64,000 nucleotides of DNA from Plenodomus lindquistii (GCA_025504975.1 JANUWI010000001.1:5208001-5272000), one strand, 5' to 3'. Counted from the stretch's first letter, positions 10,723 through 22,601 are shown. The notes: a model not told the origin generated them from the letters alone. A program made the numbers and translations.

Positions 10723-12478
10723 TCATTGGTACCTTGCAGCTGCGGTCTTGAATTTGCGTGCGCTGACTCTGTCGTGGAACAAATGATTGAGTGTTGTGGG
10801 TGTCAAGCCCTTGGTCTCAGGGAGACGAAAGTACGTCCACACCACCATCAGAAGGGTGAAAATGGCTGCTGGGAAAGCGGCCTTGCCTTTGAGATCCCAC
10901 CGACTTGGGTTGAGCATATATGGTGAGATCCCGGAGTTCACTATCGAGAGTACATAATAGACGTTGCGCCCAAGTGCAATGGTCTTGGGCCGCAGCGCGG
11001 TCGCACCAACTTCAGACGCGATAGCATATGGAATTGGGCCAATAGTACTACCTAAAAGATATTAGAATTGCAATACACATGTCAAGAAAAAAGAGAGGCT
11101 GACCGTAGATGAAGAACCAGATCACGAGAAGCGCAGCTTGCGCCCAGCGCTTGGAGTTGCTCGGGTTTTCTGGGGCGTATTCAATGGCTGCAACAATCCA
11201 CATGATCGGTACCATAAGAACCAAACCCGACAGGTAGATTGTCCTACGACCCATCCGGCTCTGAAGTACCCAGGAAAGACAAGTGCCAGCAAAAGCCATA
11301 CCGAATGTGCCCATCGAGAGACTGAAGGAGTTGCTTGGAGACAGGCCGGCCAGTGTGAAGAAGTAAGTCGTGTAATTTTGGATGACAAAGCCAGGCAGAA
11401 TCTGCAGACCCCAAGAAACCATTGCGACTTCTGTACGTCGCAGATTAGAGCCTTTGAAGCAGTCGATATACGATCCGCCAACGTCCATGTTCTTCTCCTG
11501 CTCGATGGTGTGCTGTATCATGGCGAGCGTGTGGTGGGTATTGATGGCGCCTGAGGGTGCAGCGACTAGACGTTCCAAGGACGCCTTTGCCTCGTCGGTA
11601 CGACCGTGACGAACGAGCCACCAGGGGGACTCGGGAGCGAAATAAGTTGCGACAATCAAGAACGGAGGCCATGCCCATTGCACTGCAAATGGAATATGGA
11701 AGGCCCAGTCCGACGAAATATTGACCATACCACGGAGCACACCGCTGGAGAGAATGCGGCCCATGACCCAGCATAGATTGACATATGTTGTCACATATCC
11801 TCGTATGGAGGTTGGAACTACTTCTGCAGCATAGGTAGGAGCTGATGCGGCGAAGATACCCCAAGTAAGGGCGCTATTGCGTCAGTCAACATAGCTGTCG
11901 TTCGGTCATGGTCGCAGGTGCCGTACCATAGAAGCTCGCCACCAAAGAGCATTTGCACGTTATGCGCAGTGAAAGTGACTGCAATGAATCCACTGAGAAA
12001 GACGAACGCAACCATCATGACATGTCGCGGTCTGAATCGGTCCGTCAAAGATCCATTGGCAAAGACACCAATGATAAGACCACAGAGCTGGGCCAGACTC
12101 AAAGCCAGTTGCCAATTGGCTTCAACCTGATATGTGCCTGTCGGGAGTCGAAATCCATACTTCCTGTTGAACTGCGGTAGCGCATAGAAGCTCGTGATCA
12201 GCTGGAGATCGTAGCTTTCCATGATGTTGGCCATAGCTGATTGGGGGTCAGCTTTTGGATGACGTCTAACGGTATCGATACCTACAGACTACCACAGACC
12301 ACATAACAGCCTTTCGATAGTAGATGAACGCTTGCCGGGTGGTCATAGTTTTCTCTTGTTCGACGCCCAGAGCCGCATCGCGGTCGATATCTATTGCGAC
12401 CTTAGGATACTCAGCGTCATGCGTGACGCCTTTCTCATTGAGCATTATGTCGTTCTTCGAAGATTCGGTGATCGCCAT
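10723..12478 (-). CDS. MFS sugar transporter (maltose / alpha-glucoside permease type)
   Basis: Four exons, complement(join(10723..11051, 11104..11873, 11927..12236, 12286..12478)), 533 residues, with 49-53 nt introns. A hydrophilic N-terminus of about 55 residues is followed by 12 hydrophobic segments with a central loop. Sugar-porter signatures are present: YDLQLITSFYALPQF in the first helix region, DRFRPRHVMM as the loop 2-3 motif, PESPWWLVRHGRTDEA after helix 6, GRR in loop 8-9 and RLPETKGLT after helix 12. The pattern resembles fungal alpha-glucoside:proton symporters of the MAL group in the plasma membrane. It is divergently arranged with the sulfatase gene across a 543-base region, so the two may be co-regulated. 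The transported sugar is not decidable from sequence. Confidence 0.88.
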
Positions 12479-13021
12479 GGTCGTTATGTCGCTACATTCA
12501 TTGAATCTATCTAGGGGTTATATACAACCATGGCCTGAGCTAAGTTGTCACGCTTTTGCCGTGAGTCGCATTGTGACATGCTCTTTCCACCTCGGAAATG
12601 ATCTGTATGTCGTAAGTGTTGATGAGCATGAGGTGCTCGAGCAGAGTTGGTCCATCATTGGGTGTGGAAGAGGAGTTTCGCTTCTCGGTGGCAGATTGGG
12701 AATGATGTGGCGGACCGACAGGCGTCGGTTGCCTGAATTGGTACCGGTAACCGTAGCACCTGTGTCTATGTACTCCTCACCTTCACCCGTTTCCACCCAT
12801 AGCACCACCGGCATGCGCGCGTTGACCCCGCTCCATACAGCCAGTCCCTGTGTAAAGAATGGGTCAAATGCAGAGGCAGGGATAAGATGGCCCGGCTCAG
12901 TAGCATGCGCGTCAATCTCACGCTACGCGATGAGAAAGTGTGATCTTGGTTCTGTCTCGTTCTCCCTGCACATTTCTCCAGTCCTCCCACTCCTCACCAC
13001 TTGTGCTAATCCGATCACAAA
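12479..13021. promoter_or_regulatory. Shared divergent promoter region (transporter / sulfatase)
   Basis: These 543 bases separate the ATG of the minus-strand sugar transporter from the ATG of the plus-strand sulfatase. A bidirectional promoter is the simplest reading. Open frames on both strands cover it but none has a domain. I cannot point to a specific operator. Confidence 0.4.
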
Positions 13022-14629
13022 ATGGAGTCCACCAATGCCCCTAACATTCTATTCATCATGGCCGATGACCATGCAAGCAAGTCCATATCGAGCTATGGAG
13101 CAGGCATCAACCAAACACCGAATCTCGATCGAATCGCGGCGGAGGGCATGCTTTTCAACCACTGCTATGTTACGAATAGTATCTGCACGCCATCACGCGC
13201 TGCGATTTTGACTGGGACACATAATCATGTCAATCAAGTCATGACCCTGGCTTCTACAATCAACGAGCGCCTGCCCAACGTCGCTAAGCACCTGCAGACA
13301 GGTGGCTATCAGACTGCAATGGTTGGCAAATGGCATCTTGGAGAAGGAAAAGGTCACCAACCGACTGGCTTTGACTACTGGAGCGTCGTGCCTGGCCAAG
13401 GGGAATACTTCGACCCTCAATTCATAACCCCGACTGGAACGCAGCGTGAGCGCGGTTACGTTACCGACATCATCGCGAACAAGAGTATAGACTTCATCAA
13501 GAATCGGGATAAAACACGGCCGTTCTTTGTAATGTGTCACCACAAAGCGCCCCATCGAAGCTGGGAGTGCGATCCAAAACACAAACATCTGTATCGAGAC
13601 CCTGTCAAGCTCCCAGAGACATTCTCGGACGACTACAAAAACCGGGCAAAAGCTGCAAAGGTCGCTAAGATGCGTGTTGCGGACGACATCACATACTATG
13701 ATCTCGGCCTCGCGCAGCCAGACGGGGGCCTTGAGGTCGGTGAGAAGCTGATTGACGACTGGACATTGAATATTAGTAGGGTCCAGGTGCTTTAAAATTT
13801 ACGAACACGAAGATTGCTGACAAGTTTGATAGAAGAACGCAAGATACCGAGCCCGGAAGATCCTACAAAGATGCGGCTGATCGATAGCGACGATGGCACG
13901 GTGTTCACCTTCAAGACACGTGAGGAGCTATCCGAGTTCAAGTATCAGCGATACATGCAACGATATCTCCGAACTATACAAAGCATAGACGATAACACAG
14001 GGCGATTGCTAGACGTACTGGATGATGAAGGTATCGCAGAGAATACTATTGTCATCTATACCTCGGATCAGGGCTTCTTCCTCGGAGAGCATGGTTGGTT
14101 CGATAAGCGCTTCATGTACGAGGAATCTTTCCAGATGCCACTATTGATTCGATGGCCGAGCAAGATCAGTCCAGGCTCGGTGTGCGACGACATCGTCTGC
14201 AACGTCGACTTTGCAGCTACCTGGCTCGATTGTGCTGGATTGAGAATACCAAGCTATATGCAGGGTGTGTCATTCCTTCAACTCTTGCAGGGTCGAACGC
14301 CACAAGACTGGCAACAAATAGCCTATCATCGGTACTGGATGCACAACGATGCAATCCATCATGCGTATGCGCATTACGGCGTGAGAGACAAACGCTACAA
14401 GTTGATATATTGGTACAACGAAGACTTTGGCTTGGAGGGCGCCAATCCGGGCGGCGCAGACGAGAAGGAGTGGGAATTGTTCGATTGTACGGAAGATCCG
14501 CTCGAACTCTTCAATGTGTATCACGAAGACAAGTATGCAGATGTCGTCAAGAAGATGACCCTCTTGTTGGAAGACAAAATGGCGGACATCGGGGACACCC
14601 CCGTTCATCGAATTCTTCCCCGCACATAG
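13022..14629 (+). CDS. Type I sulfatase (formylglycine-dependent)
   Basis: Two exons, join(13022..13775, 13833..14629), 516 residues; the 57-nt intron has a GCTGAC branch site. The N-terminus carries the metal-binding pair in FIMADDH (Asp15, Asp16). SICTPSRAAILTG contains Cys55 of the CxPSR signature, which is converted to formylglycine in active enzymes, and GKWHLGE follows as the second sulfatase signature. The C-terminal half has YTSDQGFFLGEHGWFDKRFMYEE, which supplies the remaining metal ligands, then a DUF4976-like tail. All key residues are present, so the protein should be an active sulfate-ester hydrolase of the arylsulfatase/glycan-sulfatase type. No signal peptide is seen, suggesting an intracellular enzyme. 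Its partner is probably the divergent sugar transporter. Choline sulfatase is a possible alternative that I consider less likely. Confidence 0.92.
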
Positions 14630-14899
14630 GCACGTCGGTCGGTTCTCGGCAGCCAATTAAACTACAGGGATACCGACAGCCGATGATCATTTTAACCAAG
14701 CAACCATAGCCCCACTGTTTACTCGCTCCGCCCGTCACGACATATTAGTTAGAATGGCGTGGTTGATGAAGTCCACATACGAATGAATGCTGCACGTAGC
14801 CATGACTGTACATTGACGCGAAAGGAAGAAGTCAGTCTTGTACCATTTATTGCTTTTTCTGAACTGCCCTTCGTATACACCTGTGATCAGATCGACTAG

Positions 14900-17065
14900 A
14901 TGCCTACGTGCACACAGTGTCGCCAAAGAAAGGTGCGTTGAGGACCCGTGGGGTTTCTATCGGCTAAATTGGACAGGAAGGTCCGGTGTAGCGGCCAACC
15001 CGATGGCTGCAGCGCCTGTCTACGACTGGGTTTCCATTGCTCACTCTCCATCAATGTGAATCCGACACTAGTCCCTCCTGCAGAATCACAAACCGTGGTG
15101 CGTAAACGTGGACCTAGAGCTTGTGATGCGTGTAGAGCACAAAGAGTCCGCTGCGTGTACGAGCAAGGTCAATCGAAGTGTGCTCGCTGTCTACAGAAGT
15201 CTTTCGCTTGTGTGTATTCGTTGTCGATTCGACACTTTCGACGCGATGAGCAAGAGCGGCGGCATCGTCACATTGAGACGAGTGCATTGGAGGCTCAAGG
15301 GTCTCTGGCGACTGACTTGAACTCACAATCCACGGCTTCTTCCCCGAGCGAGTGCGCTACCAGCTCAATAGGAGCACGCCGAAACGAATTTAATAGGTTC
15401 GCACATCTAGTCTCGAAAGCTCAACTCTATTATTGACTCAATCACAGCCTTCTGGGTTGCGAGAGCTCCGCCGCAACGCGGCTTATCGAAGCCTACTTCG
15501 AATACATTCACCCGGTGTTATCCTTTGGCTTCCTTCACCGAAAGGAAACGTTATCGCTCTTCGCTAGGAACGAACTTCCACGTGCTCTATTGCTTGCCAT
15601 CTGCGGGACGGCCTCGCGATTTGTCTCATCAGATCCCGGACGCAAAGCTCAAGCTAGTGCGTGGGCAGCTCAAGCCGAGCAGTTGATCTTGCACGATATG
15701 GGGTCAGCCAGCTTGCACATGATTCAGACTATAATGGTCCTAGAATTCAACCACCGCTGTGATCATCAGAGTAGAAGGACGTTCTTTCTCCTTCCCTTGG
15801 CACTCCGCATGGCCATCTTTCTCAACATGCACAAGGAAGACCCCGCCTCAGAATATGTCGCCCAAGAATCAAGGCGGCGCTTGATGTGGTGTATATTTAC
15901 CGCGGATCGCTTCTCAGCAGGTGGGATCCCCGAATACATTCTGCTACCAACAACAACGCTTTCGATTCAGCTTCCATGTCAGGACTTGTACTTCGATACT
16001 CAAAGGCCTGTGCCATGTCCCGGGATTTATGATGTCGAACTATCAAGCTCAGATCTATCGTTGACTGCCATCGCCATTCGTCTTTTCGACGTTCGCAGTC
16101 GAATATTGCAGTACACAAAGCGATTACTCACGACGTCGGCAAGCCCGGATCAATCGCTTGAGAAGTTCAAAGCGTTCGAGAAGGAGCTCCGCGCGATTGC
16201 AGTATCGATACCGGCTCATCTTCAATTCTGCGATCATGTCTGCTATCTACGAGCGTCATCTCCCGAACGCACCACTTTCATTGTTTTTCACATCTATATC
16301 CATCACTGTCACTGCGAGCTTTATCGCCTGCTCAACCCCGGCTATCGCGAAGCACTTCCAGCCCCTGTAATTGGGATGACCTCACCCGAGCTAGTGAGCT
16401 ATGCCCAAGCAAAGTGCCTCGAGCACGCAGTGTCTATTGGTGACATCATACGTATGATACACGAAATGATCAAGGACGCCCTATTCGTCACCGATCCAAG
16501 CGTCTTTGTTCTATTGTATCAGGCTTCCTGCGCAATACTGTACGCCTGTCATCGTGACAGCCCGGCGTTCTCTATGAGTCCTCAGCTCGCGTGCGGCTAT
16601 CTCGAAACGTTTGTCTTGGTACTAAGCAAACTCTTGTCCTACTTTCCGAGATTCAAGGTGTACGTAAACGACATTAAGAACATGTTGAGAAGCATTCGAC
16701 ATCCTGGGGTTCCGATGCCACGTCAGGTAGCTGCCGCTGAAGTCGATTTCCGTGAGAGATTGTTGTCAGAGACAGAACAAGCTAGCGACGAAGAGCCACT
16801 TGAGCAAGGTGTCACAAGGAACCAAACCGCAGCTGTCGACCCACAAGGAAACCACTTGCCACATATAGTTCATCCGACAATCAATTTCACCCAACATACA
16901 GCTCTGCAGCAGAACCTACCGTCGCAATCATATCAAAATGCCTTATCCTGGCCGTACTTCGGACCCATCGGATCCTCGATGAATGAAACCGAGGATGCAA
17001 CTGATGGTATTCTGTGGAACTGGGCTGAGGTGTTGGACATTGACCTGACGACACTCGACGCATAG
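14900..17065 (+). CDS. Transcription factor with two tandem Zn2Cys6 clusters
   Basis: Three exons, join(14900..14932, 14981..15396, 15448..17065), 688 residues, introns 48 and 51 nt. The first exon encodes only MPTCTQCRQRK, so the first zinc cluster is split by an intron. Cluster 1 uses Cys4, 7, 14, 21, 24 and 31 (spacing 2-6-6-2-6, with GQPDGCSACLRLGFHC). Cluster 2 uses Cys59, 62, 69, 78, 81 and 88 (spacing 2-6-8-2-6), preceded by the basic segment RKRGPRACDAC. A Ser/Arg-rich linker follows, then a fungal-specific regulatory domain starting near EAYFEYIHPVLSFGFLHR and running through the middle of the protein. The C-terminus is Gln/Asn-rich and acidic, possibly activating. Nuclear, DNA-binding function is expected. 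The acyl-CoA dehydrogenase begins 334 bases downstream on the same strand and may be a target. Two complete clusters in one protein are unusual. Confidence 0.85.
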
Positions 17066-17398
17066 CGTGTCCTGCTCGCAGCTGGGCATCTGCACACCGG
17101 ATGATCTCCAGCATATTCTTCAGCACCAGAGTCTGGCCAAACCATTGAATCCATTGGCTACATTTCTGAAACATTTTGCTCGACAGAACCACGATCGTGT
17201 CAGGCGTGACGCGTGTATGCTCGCAGATCGGCTGCCTAAGTTTGTTCACCACGTCGCGTGTGCGGGGTGTACCGAGGCATTGTAGGTACCTATTGCGCTT
17301 GGCCAAACTTTCATATATTATGCGACTCCAGCGATCACGTCGTAGCTCTACCTTCAGGGCGAATGTTATCTTCCTCTGCATTACTTGAGCGTGCCATC
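17066..17398. other. Short intergenic region before the acyl-CoA dehydrogenase
   Basis: 333 bases between the transcription-factor stop and the dehydrogenase ATG. The dehydrogenase frame is open back to 17258, but that upstream part has a non-ATG beginning and no homology to the family, so I leave it as 5' flank. Confidence 0.4.
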
Positions 17399-19417
17399 AT
17401 GGACCAAGAACGCCTAGCAGCGTCGTCGTCAACTGCGGGCTTCTTCCAAGCCTTGCCAGTTCTTCCGCCTCAATTTTCAGCACGTGATCAGTTCCCTAGC
17501 TTGACACAAACGCAAAAGCAAAACGATGTGCCTGACTCGTCGGACGATAAAATTCTCGATCGCATTGTTGATCTCTATCTCCCGCCCAATACTACCGAGG
17601 TGACGAAGCATGCTCACCACATTGCTCGGTTAAGTTTGCAGCCTTCGATGCTTAAACATGCGACGGACGCTGAGACAAATCATCCCGTCCTTAGGCCATT
17701 GACCACCTTCGGTGTGGAAAACAGGAACGACCCCCTTTGGACAACTTCGGGATGGCAAAAACTGAAAGAGATTGGATACCAGGAAGGATCCGTTGCAGTA
17801 GCATACGATCAATCGCATACGCATTTCAATCGGCGAATCCATCAATACGTCAATGGCCATCTCTGGGGCCCAACAGGAACGATGACGGGCTGTCCACAGA
17901 GCATGACTGACGGCGCCGCTACATTACTGTCCAAGCACTTGGATGATCTTGACGGCGACCAACCCGGCCGTGGTCAAGTCATCGCAGAAGCATATCGAAG
18001 ACTCATAAGCCGGGATGAGAATATTGCCTGGACCAGTGGTCAGTGGATGACAGAGCGTACTGGCGGTAGCGATGTCTCTAGGACCGAGACCGTCGCGCAT
18101 CGCTTATCGGCCGCAGAGCTCGAGCATGAAGCCAAAGAAGGTCGACAATACGACGCCGTGGGGATGCCACTCGGTCCCTGGGTGATTGATGGGTTCAAAT
18201 GGTTCAGCAGTGCGACAGACTCTGAGATGAGTGTATTACTGGCGCGAACCACCAAAGGCGGCCTCTCTGCGTTCTACATGCCCATGCGTAGAAGAGTTAG
18301 CAGCCGGTCGCCATCCGCTAATATCATCAACGACGAAGACCCTCCACTCTCTGAACTAAACGGCGTCAGAATTCAGCGGCTCAAGAACAAGCTGGGAACA
18401 AAGTCTCTCCCAACAGCGGAGCTTGAGCTGAAGGGTGCGCGTGGCTGGCTCATCGGAAATGAAGGACAAGGCGTGAAGGAAATAGCCGCGATACTAAACA
18501 TCACGCGTCTTTCGACTGCTGCTGGCAGTATCTCGAATTGGGGTCGTGGTTTGGCCATCTGCCGGGCGTATAGCAAAGTCCGGAAGGTGCGCGGTGGGCT
18601 ATTGCAAGACAATCCTGCCCACCTGACCTGGATGGCTGAAGAAACAGTCAAGTACTGGGCGGAGGCACATTTCACCTATCTCGGAGTCGCCCTTCAGGGC
18701 GCATTGGAACAGGACTGGGACAAGATGGTAGCGAACACAAAGGCAGCCGGACTGATACCACAAGACAAGGCAATAATCGCAACACTATTGAGACTCTTAT
18801 TGCCAGTCATGAAATCGCGCTGTAGTGTTGCATCCGTCCACGGCCTACGACAATGCATGGAGTGCCTCGGCGGGGTTGGTTATTGCGAGAACAATGAAGA
18901 TGGCGGCCTCATGAATATCGCGAAAACATATCGAGACAATCTAGTGAACCCCATCTGGGAAGGAACTGTCAGCGTGATGGCGGAGGATGTGGTGCGCGTC
19001 CTCACAGACAAGCGGATTGGCAACGGTAATGTGCTTGTGAACGTCTTTGCACCTTGGGTTCGCACCGTCCTTACAAAGTGCTCAACGGTGTTCAGCGAGG
19101 AGACTATGATCCTAGAGAAAAGGCTGGCAGCTTTACTAGGATTGGTACAAGACGCAGGGAAAGAACAGCTCTTATACCTTGGGCGCGACATACTCAACCA
19201 TCTGGAAGCTATCGTCAGCGGAGCAGTTGTCATGTACGACGCGTGGGTCAATCCAGACCCCATCGCGCGCATGATTGCCACTCGATGGATCCACGCCAAA
19301 GCTCTCAGTCCTTGTACGCTGCAAGCCTCGCGTGATTGGAAAGATACCGTCCGGATGGACAAGATGATATTCTTGGGACCGGCCGCCGTTGCTGAGCATC
19401 AGCAAGCTAAGCTCTGA
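17399..19417 (+). CDS. Acyl-CoA dehydrogenase family protein, AidB-like
   Basis: One uninterrupted frame; with the ATG at 17399 the protein has 672 residues, longer than ordinary acyl-CoA dehydrogenases (about 400) and like the AidB branch. Matching segments are NGHLWGPTGTMTGCPQSMTDGA in the N-terminal domain, then WMTERTGGSDVSRTET, the flavin-contacting middle-domain motif. DGFKWFSSATDSEMSVLLART, RLKNKLGTKSLPTAELEL and GWLIGNEGQGVKEIA follow. Near the C-terminus are LGGVGYCENNEDGGLMNIAKTYRDN and NPIWEGTVSVMAEDVV, the flavin- and substrate-side helices. FAD binding is therefore likely. The true substrate of fungal AidB-like enzymes is poorly known; oxidation of an acyl-CoA or a detoxification role are both possible. 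Neighbours are the double-zinc regulator upstream and an MFS transporter downstream on the same strand. Confidence 0.88.
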   Translation: MDQERLAASSSTAGFFQALPVLPPQFSARDQFPSLTQTQKQNDVPDSSDDKILDRIVDLYLPPNTTEVTKHAHHIARLSLQPSMLKHATDAETNHPVLRPLTTFGVENRNDPLWTTSGWQKLKEIGYQEGSVAVAYDQSHTHFNRRIHQYVNGHLWGPTGTMTGCPQSMTDGAATLLSKHLDDLDGDQPGRGQVIAEAYRRLISRDENIAWTSGQWMTERTGGSDVSRTETVAHRLSAAELEHEAKEGRQYDAVGMPLGPWVIDGFKWFSSATDSEMSVLLARTTKGGLSAFYMPMRRRVSSRSPSANIINDEDPPLSELNGVRIQRLKNKLGTKSLPTAELELKGARGWLIGNEGQGVKEIAAILNITRLSTAAGSISNWGRGLAICRAYSKVRKVRGGLLQDNPAHLTWMAEETVKYWAEAHFTYLGVALQGALEQDWDKMVANTKAAGLIPQDKAIIATLLRLLLPVMKSRCSVASVHGLRQCMECLGGVGYCENNEDGGLMNIAKTYRDNLVNPIWEGTVSVMAEDVVRVLTDKRIGNGNVLVNVFAPWVRTVLTKCSTVFSEETMILEKRLAALLGLVQDAGKEQLLYLGRDILNHLEAIVSGAVVMYDAWVNPDPIARMIATRWIHAKALSPCTLQASRDWKDTVRMDKMIFLGPAAVAEHQQAKL

Positions 19418-20493
19418 GTAACGTTGAAGGATTGAGACCACTACCCAAATGAAACCTTTGTATAAAAATCATGCATCTTGTCGAGTGTCTGTGATCATGT
19501 TATTGGAGATGCGAGACGCAGTGGGCGTTTCTCTTCTTGTAATTTAAAGCAACGACTTTCACAGGGCTGCGCGCGCGTGACCTTGGGGTAACTTCGTTCT
19601 CAGAGACACAAATCCAATGACGATTAGAAGCAGAGTTCGTGTTGCAGTTACACCATGCAATTATCATGCACGGACTTGTCATTTCGAGCCACTCGGACGT
19701 CATGGCAACATCTGATACCAATAGGTTGTACATAAGGCCCGCCTCCCCACAAGGTCCGATGCAGTACTACTCAACGCTGGGTCTCCACTCCAGATACCGA
19801 AAGCGATCGAGCTTGGCCATGAAACCTGCTTCTAAGTCGTGTTCTCCTGTGCTAGCGAATTAGGAATAATAGTGGTAATTTTCTAGCATGGAGATGGGCG
19901 ACGTCCTTTGTTGCAGGTTCCTGACGCGCAGGTCTGTAAAGACCGTCTATTACTGAGAGAGGGGGGGACTGTATTGGGACATCTCGTGGCTGTAGTCTAG
20001 AGTCAAATCTGCGTGTATCCATGATACCCAGAGGAACTAAGATCAAGTTTCAAAACTCCTCCAGTCAGCCCTCCCACGGCTGTGGACCCACAGTCGCAGC
20101 CCGTATGTTGAGCCGACCAGCAAGATAAGCTCGCCAATGGTCACTAACGCACGATAATTTGATAGGAGGAAAGCTTGGTATTCACGCTTCACTGCTTATT
20201 TTTCCCTGCATGAGCTCCGCACTACTACTATGAGCCCTTGGTGCTAGGGCCACCGTGCAGGATACCACCCAGAATGAGACCGTCGCCGGACGATCATCCG
20301 ACACTGGCATACCGATTATGCGTCGCTCCAACGATTGTGGTAAGTTGCTGACTGCAGCAACCCTCGTTGGTAGGACAGTCTCAAAGTATGGGTGGGCTAT
20401 AAAGTCGTCTGTGAATCCTAGCTGTTTTCGCATTTGCCTCGCCTCGATATTCATCTAATACACAATAGAACCCCAAGGACGCTTTAAGCCAAG
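19418..20493. other. Intergenic region between dehydrogenase and MFS transporter
   Basis: About 1.1 kb. A minus-strand open frame of 90 codons (20182-20454) lies just upstream of the transporter start but shows no domain. The remainder is presumed 3' flank and promoter. A short homopurine run (about 19,960) is the only compositional oddity. Confidence 0.4.
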
Positions 20494-22166
20494 ATGGGTC
20501 TCCAGAAGCATACCGACTTCATTCCAGGCACGGAGATTATGAACGACGACGGCATGGCGAAGAGGACGCTCATCCCAGTACCATCTTCTGATCCACAAGA
20601 TCCACTGAACTGGTCCAGGAGATGGAAGCGTAAGTTTTGAAGTTGAGCAACTTCGTACAGGGCTGACAAGTGAAACAGTAACTGTCATGGTCAGCCAATG
20701 GATCTTCACCTGGATCTCTGTTACAGGCGCCTTGTCCATAGCGCCCATGTTCCCTCTTCTTGGACAAGAATTCGGTCTCAACAACAACCAGCTCGCATTT
20801 CTTACCGGTATCACGGTCATTACTCTCGGTGTTGCCAACTTCGTCATCGTGCCTCTAAGTAACATCTACGGACGACGTGCTATCAGCTTGATATTCTCGG
20901 TGCTCATCATGTTGACGTGCATTTGGCAAGCGTTGGCAACCTCGCATCGCAGTCTTATCGCAGCTCGCGCCATGAATGGTGTAGTGTGCGCGACAAGTGA
21001 ATCGATTCCTATGCAGATGATCGCCGATATCTTCTTTCTGCACGAGCGGGGACTGTGGACGGGAGTATACTTGTGAGTTGCCCACACGCTTTTACGTCTC
21101 CAAGAGTTGACATGTTTGCAGTACTGGATACTTCATGGGAGCTTTCCTGGGCCCGATCATGGCCGGTTCTATCGCCGCTCATCACGGCTGGCGTTCGTTT
21201 TTCTGGCTCGAGACTGCTTTGGCCGGTGTCTGCATCATCATCCTCGCTATTTCGTTCCCCGAAACGAAGTATCATCGAGACAACACTCTGAACTTCCCTA
21301 CTGGTGCAGAGCGTAAGGGAAGCAACGGCTCAAACAGCAATGAAGCTCCCTCGAAGTTCGAAGGCCAAATAACAGAGACCATGTTGTTTACAGGTCGCCC
21401 ATCGCGGGCTCAATTCATGCCCTTTATGAAGCCCGACCCTCGCTGGAAGAAGTTCATCATCCGCGACACTTGGACGCCCATCAAAGCTTTCTTCAACCCC
21501 ATCATCCTTTGGGCTGCTCTCATGCTAGCCGGTCCAGCAGATGCTCTGCTGTTCTTCAACATCAGCGAGTCGCCAATCTTCGCCGCACCGCCCTACAACT
21601 TCAAGCCAGACCAAGTGGGTTACACAAACTTTGCTTTTGCGATTGGTGCTCTTTTTGGTCTCGCGACAGCGGGTCCGTTATCGGACTGGATTGCGGCGCG
21701 CGCCACACGCTCGAATGGCGGCATTCGCGAAGCTGAGATGCGATTACCCGCCCTCGTGCCGTACATGATGTTCACCGTGCTCTCGCTGATCCTCGGGGGT
21801 ATCGCATACCAGCGACAGTGGGCATGGGGCCATATTGTAGTCTGGGCGTACGGATTCATTGGACTCAGTGTCACATCAGTGCCTACCATTTCCATCGCGT
21901 ACGCCATCGATTGCTACAAACCCATCTCAGGAGAAATCATGGTAGTCGCCACAGTCTTCAAGAACCTCATCGGGTTCTCGTACAGTTACTGGATATTTGA
22001 CCTTGCTCTTGAAAGTAAGAATGGCTGGATCACGCCTGCAATGGTCATTTTTGCTTGCACCGTGGGTCCTGCGCTGTTTGCAATACCTTTGTACTTCGGT
22101 GTGGGGAAGAAGCTGAGAACTCGGACAAGGAACAGCGATGTGCATCGCATGGAGGAGCTCATCTAG
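20494..22166 (+). CDS. MFS transporter, DHA1-like (HOL1-type)
   Basis: Three exons, join(20494..20629, 20679..21072, 21122..22166), 524 residues, two 49-nt introns. A soluble N-terminus with DPQDPLNWSRRWK precedes the first membrane helix, as usual for fungal DHA1 carriers. About 12 hydrophobic segments follow; the loop 2-3 motif appears as NIYGRRAI, motif C-like sequence as GYFMGAFLGPIMAGSI, and SFPETKYHR ends the first half. A long central loop carries KFIIRDTWTPIKAFFNPIIL, typical of HOL1-like fungal transporters. The protein is expected in the plasma membrane, exporting or importing small organic cations or toxic compounds; the substrate is unknown. It shares its strand with the dehydrogenase and the VOC protein. 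The start is the first ATG, about 15 residues before the conserved segment. Confidence 0.88.
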
Positions 22167-22601
22167 GTCGGAATAGTATGCAAGGCGTATGATCACTTAA
22201 GGTTAGATGCTCAGTCGAGAAAGACGTCCACGCTGTTCAACGCCTCGCGTAGCGGGCTGTAGCGTGAGAAATCGTGTCTTTTGGCACGAGACAACGTAGT
22301 TGATGTAGCTGGAGTGTTGAATACGTAATGAATAGTTGTTGCAAGATCGCATAATAGCGTATATTCTCATTATCGTATCGACCGTGCCTTTTTGATGTAG
22401 ATTGTGTCGTGGTGACGAGTTGCTCGTTCGGAGTGAATTACCCCGCAACGTTCGGGCGATCAAGATCAGTCGCGTGCCCCACCGGGAGGATCACAGCATT
22501 TACGACTCGACGCATACAACACAAGCTTGATCTCTGGTCGCAACTGCACCGATCTCTTCAGTCCAGGTCTTTGGGAAGGAATCAAAGTCAAGCAGCGCAC
22601 A
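22167..22601. other. Intergenic, VOC gene promoter side
   Basis: 435 bases between the transporter stop and the VOC start. The VOC frame stays open upstream to 22527, including an in-frame ATG 25 codons earlier, but the conserved fold begins at the later ATG. No other gene is supportable. Confidence 0.4.

Noticed and set aside
13776..13832. Frame break in the sulfatase as a sign of a pseudogene
   Set aside because: A 57-nt intron with a good branch site restores the frame and all catalytic motifs.
20182..20454. 90-codon minus-strand frame just upstream of the MFS transporter
   Set aside because: No recognisable family and lies in presumed promoter DNA; could be a small gene but nothing supports it.
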